Positions 12,001 to 23,650 of a DNA stretch of 64,000 nt are shown here, in pieces. A program made the translations under genes and the position numbers. Below the pieces are notes generated by a model that was given only the letters and a program-made list of their open reading frames with translations, was not told the origin of the DNA and did no database searches. The stretch spans positions 27,578,737 to 27,642,736 of the forward strand of contig NC_037594.1 in the NCBI RefSeq assembly GCF_003073045.1, given 5' to 3'. Each line of letters begins with the position of its first letter. Within the stretch, counting starts at the first letter, position 1. Source of the stretch: Pomacea canaliculata. Lineage: Eukaryota; Mollusca; Gastropoda; Architaenioglossa; Ampullariidae.

Positions 12001-14734
12001 AAAAGTGAAATTGTGAAGGACAGTGACAATTTTGTGCTATTTTTCATGATAAAATCCTATTTCAAACACTTTTTAACAGTTTATGACGAGAACTAATGCA
12101 TATTCTTAATAGTATAAATCTTTTTTTTTTTCTCAAAAGAAGAAAAGTGCTATTAAAGTTTCACTCATCTAGAAACAAGAAGATACAATAATTTTACTAA
12201 GAAATAAATCTCTGAAGTTTGCTTAAAGCTTCCATTTTATTTGAAGTCTTGCTTATAAATGGAAGGCTGCTATTACACCTTTTGGTTTACCAGAGCACTG
12301 ATCTGATTTAAATGACTCTTGATTGCCTTTTTTGTACAAGATGCATTCAGCTTACTAAAGATAAGTTAAAGTAAAGACTTTTGGTTGTCTTACAACAATT
12401 CTTGAACTATATGACATCCATTGAAAGAAAGATTATAATACTATTGACAGAATTACAATAACACCAGATTTGTTTTGTTTTTTTGGGGTGGGGGTAGGGT
12501 TAGGGAACGTCCTGTTTACATCTGTTTTCCAACCCACACTCTAGCATTTTCATGCTTACAGTACTAAGCAGCGTTCTTTATACACCCACATAGTGGAACT
12601 GCATGAATATATGGCTTTTGCTTTAATGCGCTTCTAGTAGTAGGAGGTTAATTTGGATAGTATAATGGACATGGTTACTGTCAGTTGTGTGTACATGGGA
12701 CAGGGGTGGGGAAGTAGCGAGACAATTTTTTGTGTGTGTGAGGGTACACGGAGTTTACATGATTGTGTCCTCGCATCTGCTTTACTGCATGTGAATGTGC
12801 CCCTGCTTGTTAATGTGCCTGCTTCAGTGTGCATGTATTCAGCTGTTTGTGTGAAATAATATATTTGTACATCATAATGTGTTTAGCTGAAAATTATTCA
12901 GTGATTTATGCTAATTACATGACAGAAAATCTTGATTCAATTGCACATGATTTTGAAATTTAGAGCATCAATAACTGTCTCATAGCCTTGTGTACAAAGT
13001 ATTTAGAATCAGCAGACAAAATAATATTCAGTTACATAATGTAGAATACAGTTGAAGTCTGCTGCATGCTGGAGAATTTTATTAAAAGAGTGAACTTATT
13101 ACTTAGATCAAGCTTCAGTATCAGTCCTTGAATTGTTTTACTTTCATAAGCACAAAGAAAATCTTCAGGAAGAACAAAGCTATGAGGTGTAGGAGTATGA
13201 TATTGATGACTGTTAATGAATCTTGGAACTAATCAAGGATGGTGTACCATGTTGCAGCTGTTTCCTGTCTCTCTTATTGATAGCTGCCCTGTTGTGGAAG
13301 ATCAAACACAAGTATGACAGTTACAGGCGGCGACAGGTAAATGTCACGGGGATTACATTTTCTGGGAGACTTTGCTGAAAATTGCTGCATATGTCATGGC
13401 CTAAATAGATTAGAGGAAGGAGGTTGGCCAAAAAATCCCCTGCCAGCTTTAAGAGTGTTTCTTCAAATTGCTGAAATAGACATAAGCTCTAGTGAAATAA
13501 GAATGTGATGTATAATTTTTCAGCAAATGATGGTAGAAATGCAGCAAATGGCAAGCCGTCCCTTTGCAACAGTCTGTGTGGAGGTCGATCGCAAGACTGA
13601 ATCTGCATCAGGTGGAGGGATACCAGAGAGGAAGGAGTTGCGCGACCATGTGGACTCTGCTCTTCGTCGAAGAAAAAAGGTTTGCACATGTGTATGAGAA
13701 GAGGCTTTACTTATATGGCCTGTTGCCTAGTGAAGGGTGGAGTCGGTCAAATTAGTTAGTTTGTCATTGCATCTAAAAGACACAATCTATAAGGCATTGG
13801 AAAAATAACCTTATACCCTTTCATCTGTATCCAGTACTAAAGAATGTCTTAGCTTATACACATATTTTAATGACATTGAGTCATGAGTTTTCTTGATGTC
13901 TGGATGAAACGTCTTTGTCACAGCTGACCAGTAAGCCATCAGCAGTTGCAATTGAGCCACTCTCAGGCAGCAAAGCAGCAGTTCTAACTCTTCTTATACA
14001 GCTTCCATTTGGGGATGGGGAGTTTGCACCTAGTGGTCAGTCAGGCATGGCTGTTGGAAGTGCTTTGATTGCTATTGGTAAGTTCATTTCAAAGAGCAGT
14101 TTAGTAAAAGTGATCATTATGGATGCCTTAGCCTTAAATGCTCTTACTTTACTAACTCCCAGGTTATATTACATTGACATTGCTACCCTGATATGCCAAA
14201 AATTGAAGAAGAATCATAACAACTCTGTGAGATATTGTAAGAAAACAAGACAAAATTATAACATTTGTTCAAAATCTGCAAAATTAGTGGAAGAAATGTA
14301 GTTCTGATAGTCCATGCATCAGTCTCACCTCCTGTGAATTAGATACTAAGAACAGACACACTGAATAAAAATTGATGAGACCACCATAAAGCAGATACAA
14401 CAGTGGCTGAACTAATTTTTTTGACTGTAGAAAACTATAAGAAGTGCTAGAATATACTTCATTTCAACTGATAGATGATGTAAATGTCTAGCTCCACTTG
14501 ATTGGTTTAAATGTATTTTTTCACATTTATTTTCTCTTCTTTGAATAAAGGAATATATTTTCTCTTATTTTTTCAAAATGGAGCATTGAATTTGAATTAT
14601 TAACACATTATTTGTGGACTTAATTGTGTTTGTTTATAGGGACCAACAGAAAACAAAGTCTGGAGCATATCAAAGGGGACAAGCCAAAAATGCGGAAACA
14701 CATATACCACACCCACCCAGACACATATGCGTAA
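39..14734 (+). CDS. ATRN: Attractin (ATRN/ATRNL1 family), 3' part, 18 exon positions
   Basis: A single-pass cell-surface glycoprotein of the attractin/mahogany family, 724 codons visible; the 5' end lies left of the window. Exons: 39-186, 990-1054 (Kelch, FILFGGFSG); 2119-2253, 2389-2510, 3032-3164, 3383-3586, 5088-5306 (Cys-rich PSI-type modules, e.g. CMWCSN, CGWCNN); 6093-6233, 6739-6832, 7070-7125 (two laminin-EGF modules, CQCNGHSSC and CQCNGQADSC); 7356-7450, 8784-8853, 9130-9281 (juxtamembrane); 10337-10395 or 11783-11841 (alternative); 13258-13336 (membrane helix, SCFLSLLLIAALLWKIK); 13524-13679, 13924-14077, 14640-14734 (tail, stop TAA). All junctions keep phase. The tail carries EMQQMASRPFA, the IEPLSGSKAAVLTL block and GQSGMAVGSALI, which are diagnostic of vertebrate attractins as I remember them. 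No C-type lectin exon is visible between the PSI modules, where vertebrate ATRN has one. ATRN and ATRNL1 cannot be told apart here. Confidence 0.95.
290..565 (+). mobile_element. tRNA-derived SINE copy 1 (attractin intron)
   Basis: Lies in the first attractin intron. It shares a distinctive body with the copy at 11215: a GGTACCCAGCTCCATAGAGG-type block, then 'cccagaaaagtga' and a 'cctcactcccca' block. The 5' part resembles a decayed tRNA-like head (aagtgattagtgc for the box A region). The boundaries are approximate. Confidence 0.6.
1291..1560 (+). mobile_element. Relic of a DNA transposon: BED-type zinc-finger fragment
   Basis: An open frame in attractin intron 2 (its in-frame ATG at 1318) reads MSTKQTYFNKIKLTDEKDK, then WFQEVKNDKAKYKPDLCRKE, then a Gly-containing loop and H..SSRRKRLL. 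The W...V.ND.A....C..C.K...H layout is that of the BED finger at the N terminus of hAT-type transposases and ZBED proteins. The first zinc cysteine looks replaced and the last His by Arg, and no catalytic domain follows. I read it as a decayed insertion, not a host exon: it lacks matching splice sites. Confidence 0.5.
4290..4745 (+). mobile_element. LINE fragment (C-terminal end of reverse-transcriptase ORF)
   Basis: Lies in the 1.5-kb attractin intron 3587-5087. Translated pieces read TTATTSLARLDRVY, YNLYKSLVVLILVYRRETCT, then NKCLRRLL-like and VWLGHVTRNE. This order (YKSLV..LLYG.ETWT, FENKCLRRLL, LSWFGHVTRH) is the standard C-terminal part of a non-LTR retrotransposon ORF2 that is widespread in molluscs. 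Stops and frame changes show it is dead. A sister copy of the same family lies at 51640-52200. Confidence 0.75.
6300..6603 (-). mobile_element. tRNA-derived SINE, reverse orientation (attractin intron)
   Basis: Read on the minus strand, the element begins GGTTGGTGGCACAGTGGTTA, a near-perfect tRNA head with box A (TGGCACAGTGG). A decayed box B follows, then a body with 'ccaggtactacagcttcctc' (the common 'gggtactccggtttcctcc' SINE block). It lies in the intron between the two laminin-EGF exons. Confidence 0.7.
10337..10395 (+). other. Attractin alternative exon a (59 bp)
   Basis: This exon encodes ISFSQFPKIDLVHFFVTFF plus AG. It is flanked by tttcag and gtatgt. It starts at codon phase 0 and leaves two bases that pair with C of exon 13258 to make Ser. 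It is the closer of the two copies to vertebrate attractin (FSQ...DLVQFFVTFFS as remembered). It covers the last extracellular residues and the start of the transmembrane helix. Confidence 0.88.
11215..11460 (+). mobile_element. tRNA-derived SINE copy 2 (between the two alternative attractin exons)
   Basis: The head 'gcctagtggttagagc' is a recognisable box A. The body shares with the copy at 290 the GGTACCTGGCTCAATAGAGG-type block, 'gctcccaaataagtga' and 'cttcactcccca'. It sits in the 1.4-kb intron that separates exons a and b. Confidence 0.7.
11783..11841 (+). other. Attractin alternative exon b (59 bp), duplicate of exon a
   Basis: This exon encodes ISFAQPRQLDLLIFFVVFF plus AG. It is flanked by ttactttcag and gtaagt. 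It has the same length and phases as exon a, 1,387 bp upstream. Because 59 is not a multiple of three, including both copies would shift the frame, so only one can be used per open reading frame. Both copies have intact splice sites and no stop. Confidence 0.88.
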
Positions 14735-17700
14735 TGACAGGCTGTGATCAAAGAAGTGCTTTGTCAGTCTCTTCTTTTTGTCTGTTTGTTTTTTGGTTTT
14801 TGCAGTTATTTGAAAATTTTACTTTGCTTTACATTTCTTGTTCTTACCTATTTTTATGCCAGATGATTCTGGAAAGTCATAGCATGACAAAATTTGCATG
14901 AGTTTTTGAGTCATGCATTTAATTGGGCAGTCTTGCAATATTAGTAAATGAATCCCGAAAGGGGGCAATTGTGTATTGCCACCTGCTTATTTTGGCCAAG
15001 AAACAATTATTTTGCCAAGCAGCACATTTCTTCTTATAAAAAACAAAACACACCTTGATCATAGTCCTGTACATACTGTCACTTGAATTTCTTGGTTTCA
15101 GTTTACAAGCCTGCAAAATGTTGATTGATGGCTAATATGCTGCTAGCCTGCTCTAGAAATATTCCATTTTGATTTGTATTCTTTTATTTTGTAACTAGAA
15201 ATGTTTCACTGCATTAATGTTTTGTAACCCTAAATCCTAACCTTATTTCGTTCTCAAAAGTGCATACAAAATTTTGTTCTTTTGTACTTGTTATTGGTTT
15301 TTGAGAACTGAAACTTTTCAAATAGATCTTGAATAATTAAAAAAACAGTTGTGCACAAAATGTCAGACAACTAGGCAGCTCAAAAAAAATATTGTTGACA
15401 GATTATATTGACAGTTTTTGTAATGATCACATGTGAAACTAAATGTTACTGCCATGTCAAATTATATATACATATATGTGTGCATTCAAAATGAGAATGA
15501 AGGCAAGAGAGTTAACAGAACCTGAAATAAGGTGGCTGCTTGTAGATAATATTTTGAAGAGTGCAGCAACTAATTCTGCATGAATTTATGCTGGACTTAA
15601 TCATGTAACACTGATGTACATTATTATTTTTGGTACATGTAATAAGAGTGAGAAATGTTTCACGTTATGTTTACCACAAACCAGTGAACATCAATCATCT
15701 TGATGCATTGCAAAGGAAAGAGAAATGATCGTAAGAAATCAGTGCAGGGATAACTGTGAAAGCTTCATTTTCTAATTATCACATCTGTGTTGTCATTAGA
15801 TGGAAAAGTTACTGCATAAGGTTAAGGATTTGGTCACAGCAGCTGAACTTATTCCCTGTAATAGGGTCTTATCCTCTGAGCTATCAGTATGTGATATAGT
15901 TGGTAGTTGTACACACTATTCAGATGTCTTTCTATGTAAATGCAAATCCATAAATTATTACTTATACTTATTTTAAAAAACAGCTTTTAAAATATTGAAT
16001 TTTCACATGTGCAGGAATGTTTTAATTGTTCACTTGTAATAAATTAATGTGGAAGACAGTGAATAGACAGACTGGAGATGTGGGTAGGGCTAGGGAAAAA
16101 AAGACCATAACACTGTCTTCTAATGCTGCCATTAAAAAAAAAAAAAACAATTATTAAATATTGTTTGAAATACAGCTATCACAGTTTAATTGTATTTACT
16201 TGCATGTTGTCTTCTGCTGGGCTTATTGTGTAAATCTGTAATGAAATTGGTAACCCATGCAGAACCATGCATGGCGCAACACCTTGTGGAATTCATAGTT
16301 GGTTTTCAAAACTAAAGCTTACTTTATCATGCTAGTAATGGTCAAAAGAAGAAAAATTGCTCAGTCATCTGAAACCAGATGCCTTTACCAACTGGAATGT
16401 AGTGTGGTAACACCTAAGTATTGTCCTCAGTATGTTGTTGAAGGCTTAGCATGGATGTGTGCTCAATGTAGCCAGTGAAACATTTGGCTGTTGCATCTGG
16501 ATAGGCATTAAGATACTGCCTCTGAACTAGTGATCATCATACTATCAAAGGTGTGTGTGTGTGTGTGCATGTGCATGCATTTGTTTGTGCTTCTATACGT
16601 ATGTAATTGTTCACATGAAGTTGTGCACACTGTTATTGATGGAAAAATATCTCAAATTTTCTGTTCCTTGTGTTAGTTTATACGTTTAAGAATTGTTCAG
16701 GATCTCATAAACCTTATAAATGGTGATCATATCATGCTTACTGTTTCCACACAGAATTTTTACCACATCATTGTCACGAATGTTTAAGATAAGATGTGTT
16801 TCTCTTGTATTGTGAAATTTTTTTTATTGTTTTCCGGCTGTATTTCTTACTTTAGGTCTCTGGAATCTCAGACTTTATTTTGTTCCTGTTTTAGGGTCAC
16901 AGACCATCTCCCTATTTTTCAGTAAGCTAACTTAAAAAGAAATTATAGGTATAATGAAATATATATTTTTTCCAGAAGAGATATTTTTTGATGACTAGAT
17001 GTAAAAATGGATAGTTATACAGGTGAGACAATGTTCATATAATTTCATGTTAGAAGCAAGCGGAACAAAGTTGTAGAAATATAAAAATTACATAATAATC
17101 TCTGCTTAATCATAAATACAGGGCACCTTGTTGTAAATTGTGGGAGAAGAGGTGTGTATTTTCATTTTTAGTAATTGTGAGCTGAAACCTGGTGATCTTT
17201 TAAACTGTGAGAATAGTGAGATTTTTCTTTTTCAATGTCTTATTGTGATCTTGTACATAATGTGAGTCATTTTAAAGTGACATGGAGAATGGAGCTATGT
17301 GTAGGCATGGTTGTCTGAGAGAGAGAGGGAGTGTGACTGAGCATTTAGATGGTTGGTAAATGTATACAGCACATTTGTTTTGTCTCTCTGCCGAGTTTTG
17401 TGTAGTGAAGATTTCTCATTGTGCAGCTGTATACATAAAGACGGTGCTGGTTTTGTTGGGGTGCAGCTACATGTAGGTTTGTGATGATTGAGATAGGCAC
17501 ATTTGATTTGTGATAGATGCAGTCTAGTCCACACTGCCTGGAAAACACCAGATTGTATCTTTATTTTGTTCGTTATGTCATGAAAACGTTAGTTACTTGG
17601 TTTGTTTAATATCCTTTTGCAAGTTGAGTGCATCACATTTTCTTTCCTTGCCTTTGACACGGTGGGCCCACTATTAGCTGTGCCTGTTGGTGTATATGTG

Positions 17701-19434
17701 GGTTAGGTGTGTATGATGCATATATGTATATGTGTGCTTACAAGCATGCATGTATGAGTGTGCTTGCATCTGTGTGTGTGAGGGTGAGAGAGAAAGAGAG
17801 ATTTTGAAGGGAGGGGTGGAGGGAGCACATGATCCATCTAGCAAGTGAAAAAATCTAGAAAAAAGCTATTTGAGGGGGAGAAAAAACATATCACAATATT
17901 TTGTACAAATAAAATAATTAAAAATTTTCTTTAAAATGTGTGTTTGAATCATTGCTAGTTAGTGGAATATGCATTATTTCAATAAACTTCTTCAGTAAAC
18001 AATTTTATGTTTATGATCTTTTCAAAATAAAGAAGTAAATATTGATAATTTTTGTAAATTTCTTATTTAATGAATTTGTTGAATTAAATGAATAAGGTCC
18101 AGCTGAATACAAAATTCTTTTCCAAGGAATTTATTTAGTTCAGTTAAAGTACATGGTGCCTCGCTGTGCAGTTCTGAGTGAACAACTCTTTCTGTTCTTG
18201 ACATACAAGCCATATCACAGTTGTAACCAGTGTTCTGGAAAGAGGTCAAGACATCAGTGATGGCAGAGGTTAAGAGCTTAGGTCAGTCCAAGGGTCTCTC
18301 TCTACCCACTTCCTCATCCATCAAAAGAAGTTTTTAAAAAAGGTCATGTATTTTTTGTGAGAGACTTATGCTGTTTTCAATAAATGGACACCAGCTTTGA
18401 GCTTAATTTTAAGTTTAATTTAGTCTTGAAGCTTAATGGATGTTGATGAGTCAACAGTAAGAATTCTAGAGAACAGGATAGGTTTCTAAAAAAGTATGTA
18501 AATTAAAAAGAGGAACATTTTCTAAAACATTCTAAAAAAATAATGTACTCAAAATAGACAGGAGGTTAAGGAGTGACGGTTGCAGAGTAGCTAGCATTTT
18601 CTTTGCACACTGTCAAGCTCTTTGCTTATTTATTATTCGTTTATTGTGTTGGATTTGTCCTTGCCATTTAGTTCGCAAATGATTACATCAATTAAAAAAA
18701 GAGTCAAAATTTACTGGTCTGCTTACACCCACTAGAACCTGGTGCAGGAACATGCTAACAAAACAAGTTTGTGTAATGAGTTTGGTTTGCTTTTCCTGCC
18801 AGTAGGGGTTAGGGGAAATAGTGTGCCTTGAAGACACACAGAGTGTCGATGTCCTGTGCAGGGTGCTAGTTGGTTGTGTACAACACACTTACACGGATGT
18901 GCTTGTCTTGTTCAGAAAGAAGGCGCTTCCATCACTTTCACCGATGTACCTTTTGATTGGACAGCAGGCTTTTGTACGGATGTATGTAACAACAATGTTT
19001 CAAAGTAAACAGTTTGAATTCTTTGTTCTTATAGTCATCAATATTTGTTGAATAGTTTAGTCAGTTTTTCTGGGTTTTTTTTTTTTATTATGTTCTACCA
19101 CTCCTTCCGCTGAATGTATGCCTGTATCAATACACACATTGTGTTCTTCTGTTGCTGTGTACCGAGGTAACTCCAGTTCTTCCTGGAGGTAGCCAGATGG
19201 TTGATGTGGAGCATGAGATGTGAGCAGTTTACCTTACTACCCCTTAGACTTATGTATGTGTGTTGTATCCATGTGTGTACACCTGCGCGCCTGCTTCCGC
19301 GTCCATGTCTATTCAACAATTCACTAATAGAACTATAACCAAGGTGGGTGAATATGTTGAAAAACCACACTTTGATGGAAATATATTGAGGAACGGAGAA
19401 CAAGCCGTCAAATCGCATAACGAAAAGCCAGAAA
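14735..19434. other. AT-rich 3' flank of attractin, no coding gene seen
   Basis: After the attractin stop there are 4.7 kb of AT-rich DNA with no family-like reading frame. AATAAA hexamers on the plus strand near 16039 and 17906, plus ATAAA-rich stretches near 17980 and 18380, are candidate 3' ends, so the 3' UTR could be long. A short GT microsatellite lies at about 16549-16567. The stretch 18500-19434 separates this gene from the convergent silk-like gene. Confidence 0.6.
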
Positions 19435-19452
19435 TTGGAGCTTATTTCAATA

Positions 19453-19458
19453 TTTATT
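19453..19458 (-). terminator. Polyadenylation signal of the silk-like gene
   Basis: AATAAA on the minus strand, 93 bp past the TAA stop of the silk-like gene. It is the first such hexamer after the stop. Confidence 0.7.
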
Positions 19459-19550
19459 AGCTGAATGCAAAGCCAGGTAAGCGAGGATTGCTACAGACAG
19501 CGAAAAAAGATAACGGGCATACTGTGCCCGTGCAAAACAGGTCGCTTGTG

Positions 19551-21454
19551 TTAGTACGAGCCGGGCACCTTGCCGGAGCCACTCGTAGCAGTCGCACTGG
19601 CTCGAGCCCTGGCGCTTGCCGATGCGCCCAGTGGCAGCCCGAGGTTTCCTCCAGCGCCTGCTCCCCCAAGACCGTCAAGACCGTCGACCCTCGAGGATCC
19701 AGCATCATCCAGACCCAGCAGCCCACCGAGGTCAGCAGAAGGTCCGTCCAGGCCGGGCAAGCCTCCTCCCAGAGCGCCTTGGGTCCCAATGTTGCCACGC
19801 GCCAGGGCGCTAGCGAAGGCTTGGGCATCCGCCGAGGCTGATCCGAGTCCAGCACGCGCTCTGGAGCTCGCAGAGGCCATGGCCTGGGCCGCCGCTCTCG
19901 CGCCGTCGGCAGCCGCGTCCCGCACGACAACCGCCGCCCGGGCCATGGCGAAAGCGAAGGCGGAGGCCTGGGCACTCACCCGTGAAGCGGAGGCGCGAGC
20001 GATGGCACGCGCGCGGGCGAAGGCGGAGGCGGCAGCTCGGAAGGTGGCCTCGGTCCTGCGCAAGGTGCTGACGCCGGCGCGTGCGCGGGCAACGGCCGAG
20101 GCGTAGGCTTCCCGGGCGCCAGTGACGGCGGCCTGCGCCTCGGCGCGCGCCAGGGCGATGGCGGAGGTGGCAGACGACACTGCCCTAGACGAGGCCTGGG
20201 ACTGGGCTACGCCAGACGACTGCAGCGCCGCCAGCAGGGATGAAGCCGTGGCCTGGGCCTGAGCTTGGGCAGCTGCGTAGGCGGAACCGGCGGCTCGGAT
20301 TCTCTGGGTGGCGCTCGCAAAAGCTGAGGCAGATGCCGAGGCAAATGCTGAAGATGAAGATCCGCTTCCCGCGTTCCCTCCCTGACGAAAAAAGCGGGAA
20401 AAGGTCATTTTTTTACTTGTATCGTTTGGTGAACTACATTATTGCTTATCCATACGTGGAGCTTTCTACTTGAAAGCCATGTGGCGGGACTGACATGTTT
20501 CCAAAATAAATAAATAAAAATAATGGTGGGAGGGGAACAAAGCTACTGCGAAAATAATTTTAAAGAATTATTTACGTTCTGTTCCCTTTATAATTTTTAG
20601 GATTAAGAAGTGAAAGAGAAAATAGTAAAAGGAAAAAAGCCGACGCGCGTACGCATACACACACATACTCGTATGCGCAGATGACGTACCAACAGACTGG
20701 CGAGGGCTGAGGCCTGGGCGCTGGCGAAAGCGTCAGCACTGGCGGTTGGTGGCGCCACTGGGCCCCCTCCCACTCCTCCCAGCAAGGCGGAGTTAGCGGC
20801 GGCGTCAGATGAAGCAGAGCTGCTCGCGAAACCACGTGGCACGCCGCCTCTGATGATGCTGTCGAGCCATCCAATTCCCACGACACCGTCATCGCGATCA
20901 TCATCATCGTCGTCGTCGTCGTCGTTGATGTCATCCCCCCACTCGTATTCATCGCCGAGTTGTGGCGGGAAAACAGACGCATGAGAAACTTGTTTCAGAA
21001 AGAAAAATATCACAATTAGGCGCTTGAGATATGTAGACCAAAAAAAAAAAGAAAAAAAAAAGAAAGGTAGAGACTAAGGTTGTCTGTGAGATGGAAATAA
21101 TATTGGGAAGAAGAAGCAAAACTTAAACATAAAAGTAGATTTGTGTATGAGCACCACTTACATCTTGTAACTTTTACAGGAAGCTGGGGATGATTGAGAA
21201 AGACAACTGTAGAGGAGAGTTTTAGAAAAGTTTGAAGGAAAGTGTCCTGCACCCTGCACACACACTGGATCTTTTTCACACATCACCTAAAATATCCATG
21301 ATTCATGCACCAGAAACCTGTGTAAACTAAGGAATATGAATGTGAAGATGGTAGGCGATAAAAATTTGAGACTCATACAAGACAGCATACAAGGCTACTC
21401 ACGTTTCATGGCGCACAGCGCGTGAAGAAGGACGAGTAAAATAAGGACCTTCAT
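19551..21454 (-). CDS. Silk-like secreted protein, Ala/Ser-rich with Asp-rich N-terminal region (393 aa)
   Basis: Three coding exons: 21454-21403, 20988-20690 and 20381-19551, all phase-consistent; ATG is at the very start of the first, after a non-coding exon ending at 21763. Residues 1-15 are a signal peptide (MKVLILLVLLHALCA). A run of nine Asp follows near residues 32-40, after DEYEWGDDIN. The rest is Ala/Ser/Gly-rich: SAFASASASAFAS-type strings, AAAQAQAQATASS, long Ala-rich segments with Arg at intervals, then a Gly/Leu/Asp zone (GLDGLGGAGAGG) and an Ala/Ser/Arg end. The coding DNA is far GC-richer than its AT-rich surroundings. No catalytic domain is visible. Composition fits a structural silk or matrix protein, and the acidic run could bind calcium; a shell-, operculum- or capsule-matrix role is inference. 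I recognise no named family. Confidence 0.85.
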
Positions 21455-21762
21455 CTGAAACATAACGAGAAGGGTATCAGGGGGTACATTCATCCCCAGG
21501 GTACCATGACTACCTCTGAAATACAATAAGAAGCCTATCAAGGGTACATTCATAGAGTATTATAAATACGAGAAGTATAGCAGGGTACAATAAATAGGAG
21601 AAGTATAGCAGGGTACCATCTACAGCACCGCAAATACATCCGAAAGATGAGAAGGTTATAACCATGGATACATTTCAAGCACTCCGTAAGTACATTGAAC
21701 ACTAATTCTAAACAATTATCAATTCACAGGTAAGACATTCAGGAGCCAAAGTAAAATCTTAC

Positions 21763-21853
21763 CTTCGTATGCTCAGGTGCGAACTGTCCTCAGGTTCAGG
21801 AGATCTTCAAGACCCAGGTGAAGAGGATGACGAACTGAAGCCTCTTATATAGC
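21763..21853 (-). promoter_or_regulatory. TATA box and non-coding exon 1 of the silk-like gene
   Basis: The minus strand reads TATATAAGAGG at about 21851-21841, followed about 30 bp later by a likely start site. A non-coding exon ends CGAAG at 21763 with donor gtaaga. The next exon opens exactly at the initiator ATG (tttcag, then ATG, at 21454). A strong focused TATA promoter suits a highly expressed, tissue-specific secreted product. Confidence 0.75.
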
Positions 21854-22129
21854 AAAATCGCATCCTGCCGTACCTGGCACTCCAGGAAACTACAAGTTCG
21901 TTACCAGCCACAGGTGATAGGGATGCAGAGGGGAGGTAGTGGGGACACGGTGCTGTGCACAAAATACAAGCTCAACATCGCCATAAAGTGTCGTTAACAA
22001 CGGCTTTTACGGAAGCATCAGTCAGTAACCGCCGTTGTTCAGGCAAAGGCTTGGCCACAGCCGTCAATCAGAGATGAAAGAGAAAAATGAACGAGGAACA
22101 GTTGAGTGCAGATCAAGATTAAAAAAAAA

Positions 22130-22212
22130 AAAAATTGATGTGAACTTCTTTCATCTAGCATGGTTTAAAAAAAAAAAGTTGATGTGAACTTCTTTCATCT
22201 TTCATGGTTTAC
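22130..22212. repeat. Tandem duplication, about 46 bp x 2
   Basis: The string 'ttgatgtgaacttctttcat' occurs twice, each time preceded by an A-run and followed by 'catggttt'. The copies differ at one or two bases, so the duplication is recent. Confidence 0.8.
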
Positions 22213-23136
22213 ACAAAGAAAAGGATTTTTATTATTTTATTTTTTATTTATTTATTTTTTTTTTTTTGCATAGCTATTATTAAGACTTATGAACATGTTG
22301 TTAATGACCGAGTTGATGAATGGCGCTGTGTCCAGAGGAAGGGGTGGGGAGGTTAAGTACACGACAAGAATGGCCAAATGACATATAGTTGCTGCCTCGG
22401 ATTATTTGCTTCCCGAAAACCCTTCAGCAAAAGTTCGGTGGTAACGGTCACGCCTCAGGTGAACTCAGCGCAGTGAACAGCAACTGTACAGGTGTCACAC
22501 TCAGTGAAGACCAAGAGCAGGTGAGAAAGAGCACACCCATTGATGCACACTGTACTGGTGCGGAGATCGCCCTCACTGGAACTGAAAGATGTCCTCTCCA
22601 TCTGACGAACAGGTTCTGTCGAGAAAACTATGGCAGTCAGAGTACAAGCAAGGTACTGTTCGTAGGATAAATAGTCTGAAGCCTGATTAAGATGATGGTA
22701 ACTGTAAGTCGATGTGAAAACTGATTCTGTAGAGGTATACAGGACAGGGGTGAAGCAAAAATGGAGAAAGGTTTGCGGGAGGAAGACAGGGAGGATATTT
22801 TTCAAGTCTGTTCATGACCTACCATGTCGTTAAACTCTGTAGGAAAGTCGTGTTCAGTTCTGGCAGAGGTTATCAAGTTTTTTTAATTCTAAGACATGGT
22901 CAACTTGATTGGGACAGTTCAGAAACAAAGGTGTCGAGAAGCAGAATTTATTAGCAGTAACACAGACAATGACATAATTAATGGACTTCTAACGACTTGC
23001 TGGATCTCTTGCAGCTTCATTTAAATGTCATTTAAACGTGCACTAACTGAGAAAAGTTTTCTTGTGTGTTCATTTGTTTAACTCGCCAGAGAAATTTTAA
23101 TGGTCGTGAAATGAAATCAGCCGACTATTCCAGGTG

Positions 23137-23236
23137 CTGTTGTTCAATGTCTGGGAAGCTGTGGTTCAGTGTCTGGGAAGTTGTGGTTTAGTATCTGGGA
23201 AGCTGTGGTTCAATGTCTGGGAAGATGTAGTTCAGT
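23137..23236. repeat. Short minisatellite, 22-bp unit x about 4.5
   Basis: The unit is close to 'gctgtggttcagtgtctggg' plus 'aa', repeated head to tail with single-base changes. Confidence 0.85.
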
Positions 23237-23547
23237 GGTTCAGCAATGTCTGTCGGTGACTAATGTTTATAGGACAAGAATAACACAAGTCACAAACTAA
23301 CCACATGTACCTGACAGCAAGCAATACAGACAGAAAACCATCTCATCTCACATACAAATACAAGTCATGGAGTAGAAAGATTTTAATATTGTAATCACAC
23401 AGCCAATAGTCACAGCAACGGGCATTGATTCCGAGCCGAAGGAGACAAACATGAAGAGTAACAACTGTACTGCCGCACCAGATACATGAGAACTATCTAT
23501 CGGAGTTAAGAGGGAGGCAAACTCAATGTGATGAACACGGAGGTCCT

Positions 23548-23642
23548 CTAGAAGAGAAGCAGGTGTGAAGGAAGAGGAGCAGGTGTGAAGGAAGAGAAGC
23601 AGGTGTGAAGGAAGAGAAGCAGGTGTGAAGGAAGAGGAGTGA
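23548..23642. repeat. Minisatellite, about 20-bp unit x 4-5
   Basis: The unit 'agaagcaggtgtgaaggaag' alternates with 'gaggagcaggtgtgaaggaa'. It lies immediately downstream of the stop codon of the His-rich gene, so it is probably in that gene's 3' UTR. Confidence 0.85.
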
Positions 23643-23650
23643 CGATGAAG

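Larger units (their letters stand above)
21854..23650. other. Intergenic DNA upstream of the silk-like gene
   Basis: No gene-like frame is supported here. The stretch holds the distal promoter of the silk-like gene, two short tandem duplications (listed separately) and simple poly(A)/poly(T) runs near 22120, 22170 and 22250. The 90-codon frames around 22389-22805 lack splice context and similarity to anything I recognise. Confidence 0.5.

Noticed and set aside
12485-12505. ggggtagggttaggg, telomere-like string
   Set aside because: Only one or two TTAGGG-like units; chance match inside a G-rich patch.
19570-20106. 178-codon open frame rich in Ala/Arg on the plus strand
   Set aside because: It is the antisense shadow of the GC-rich silk-like exon. 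It lacks splice context and covers only part of that exon.
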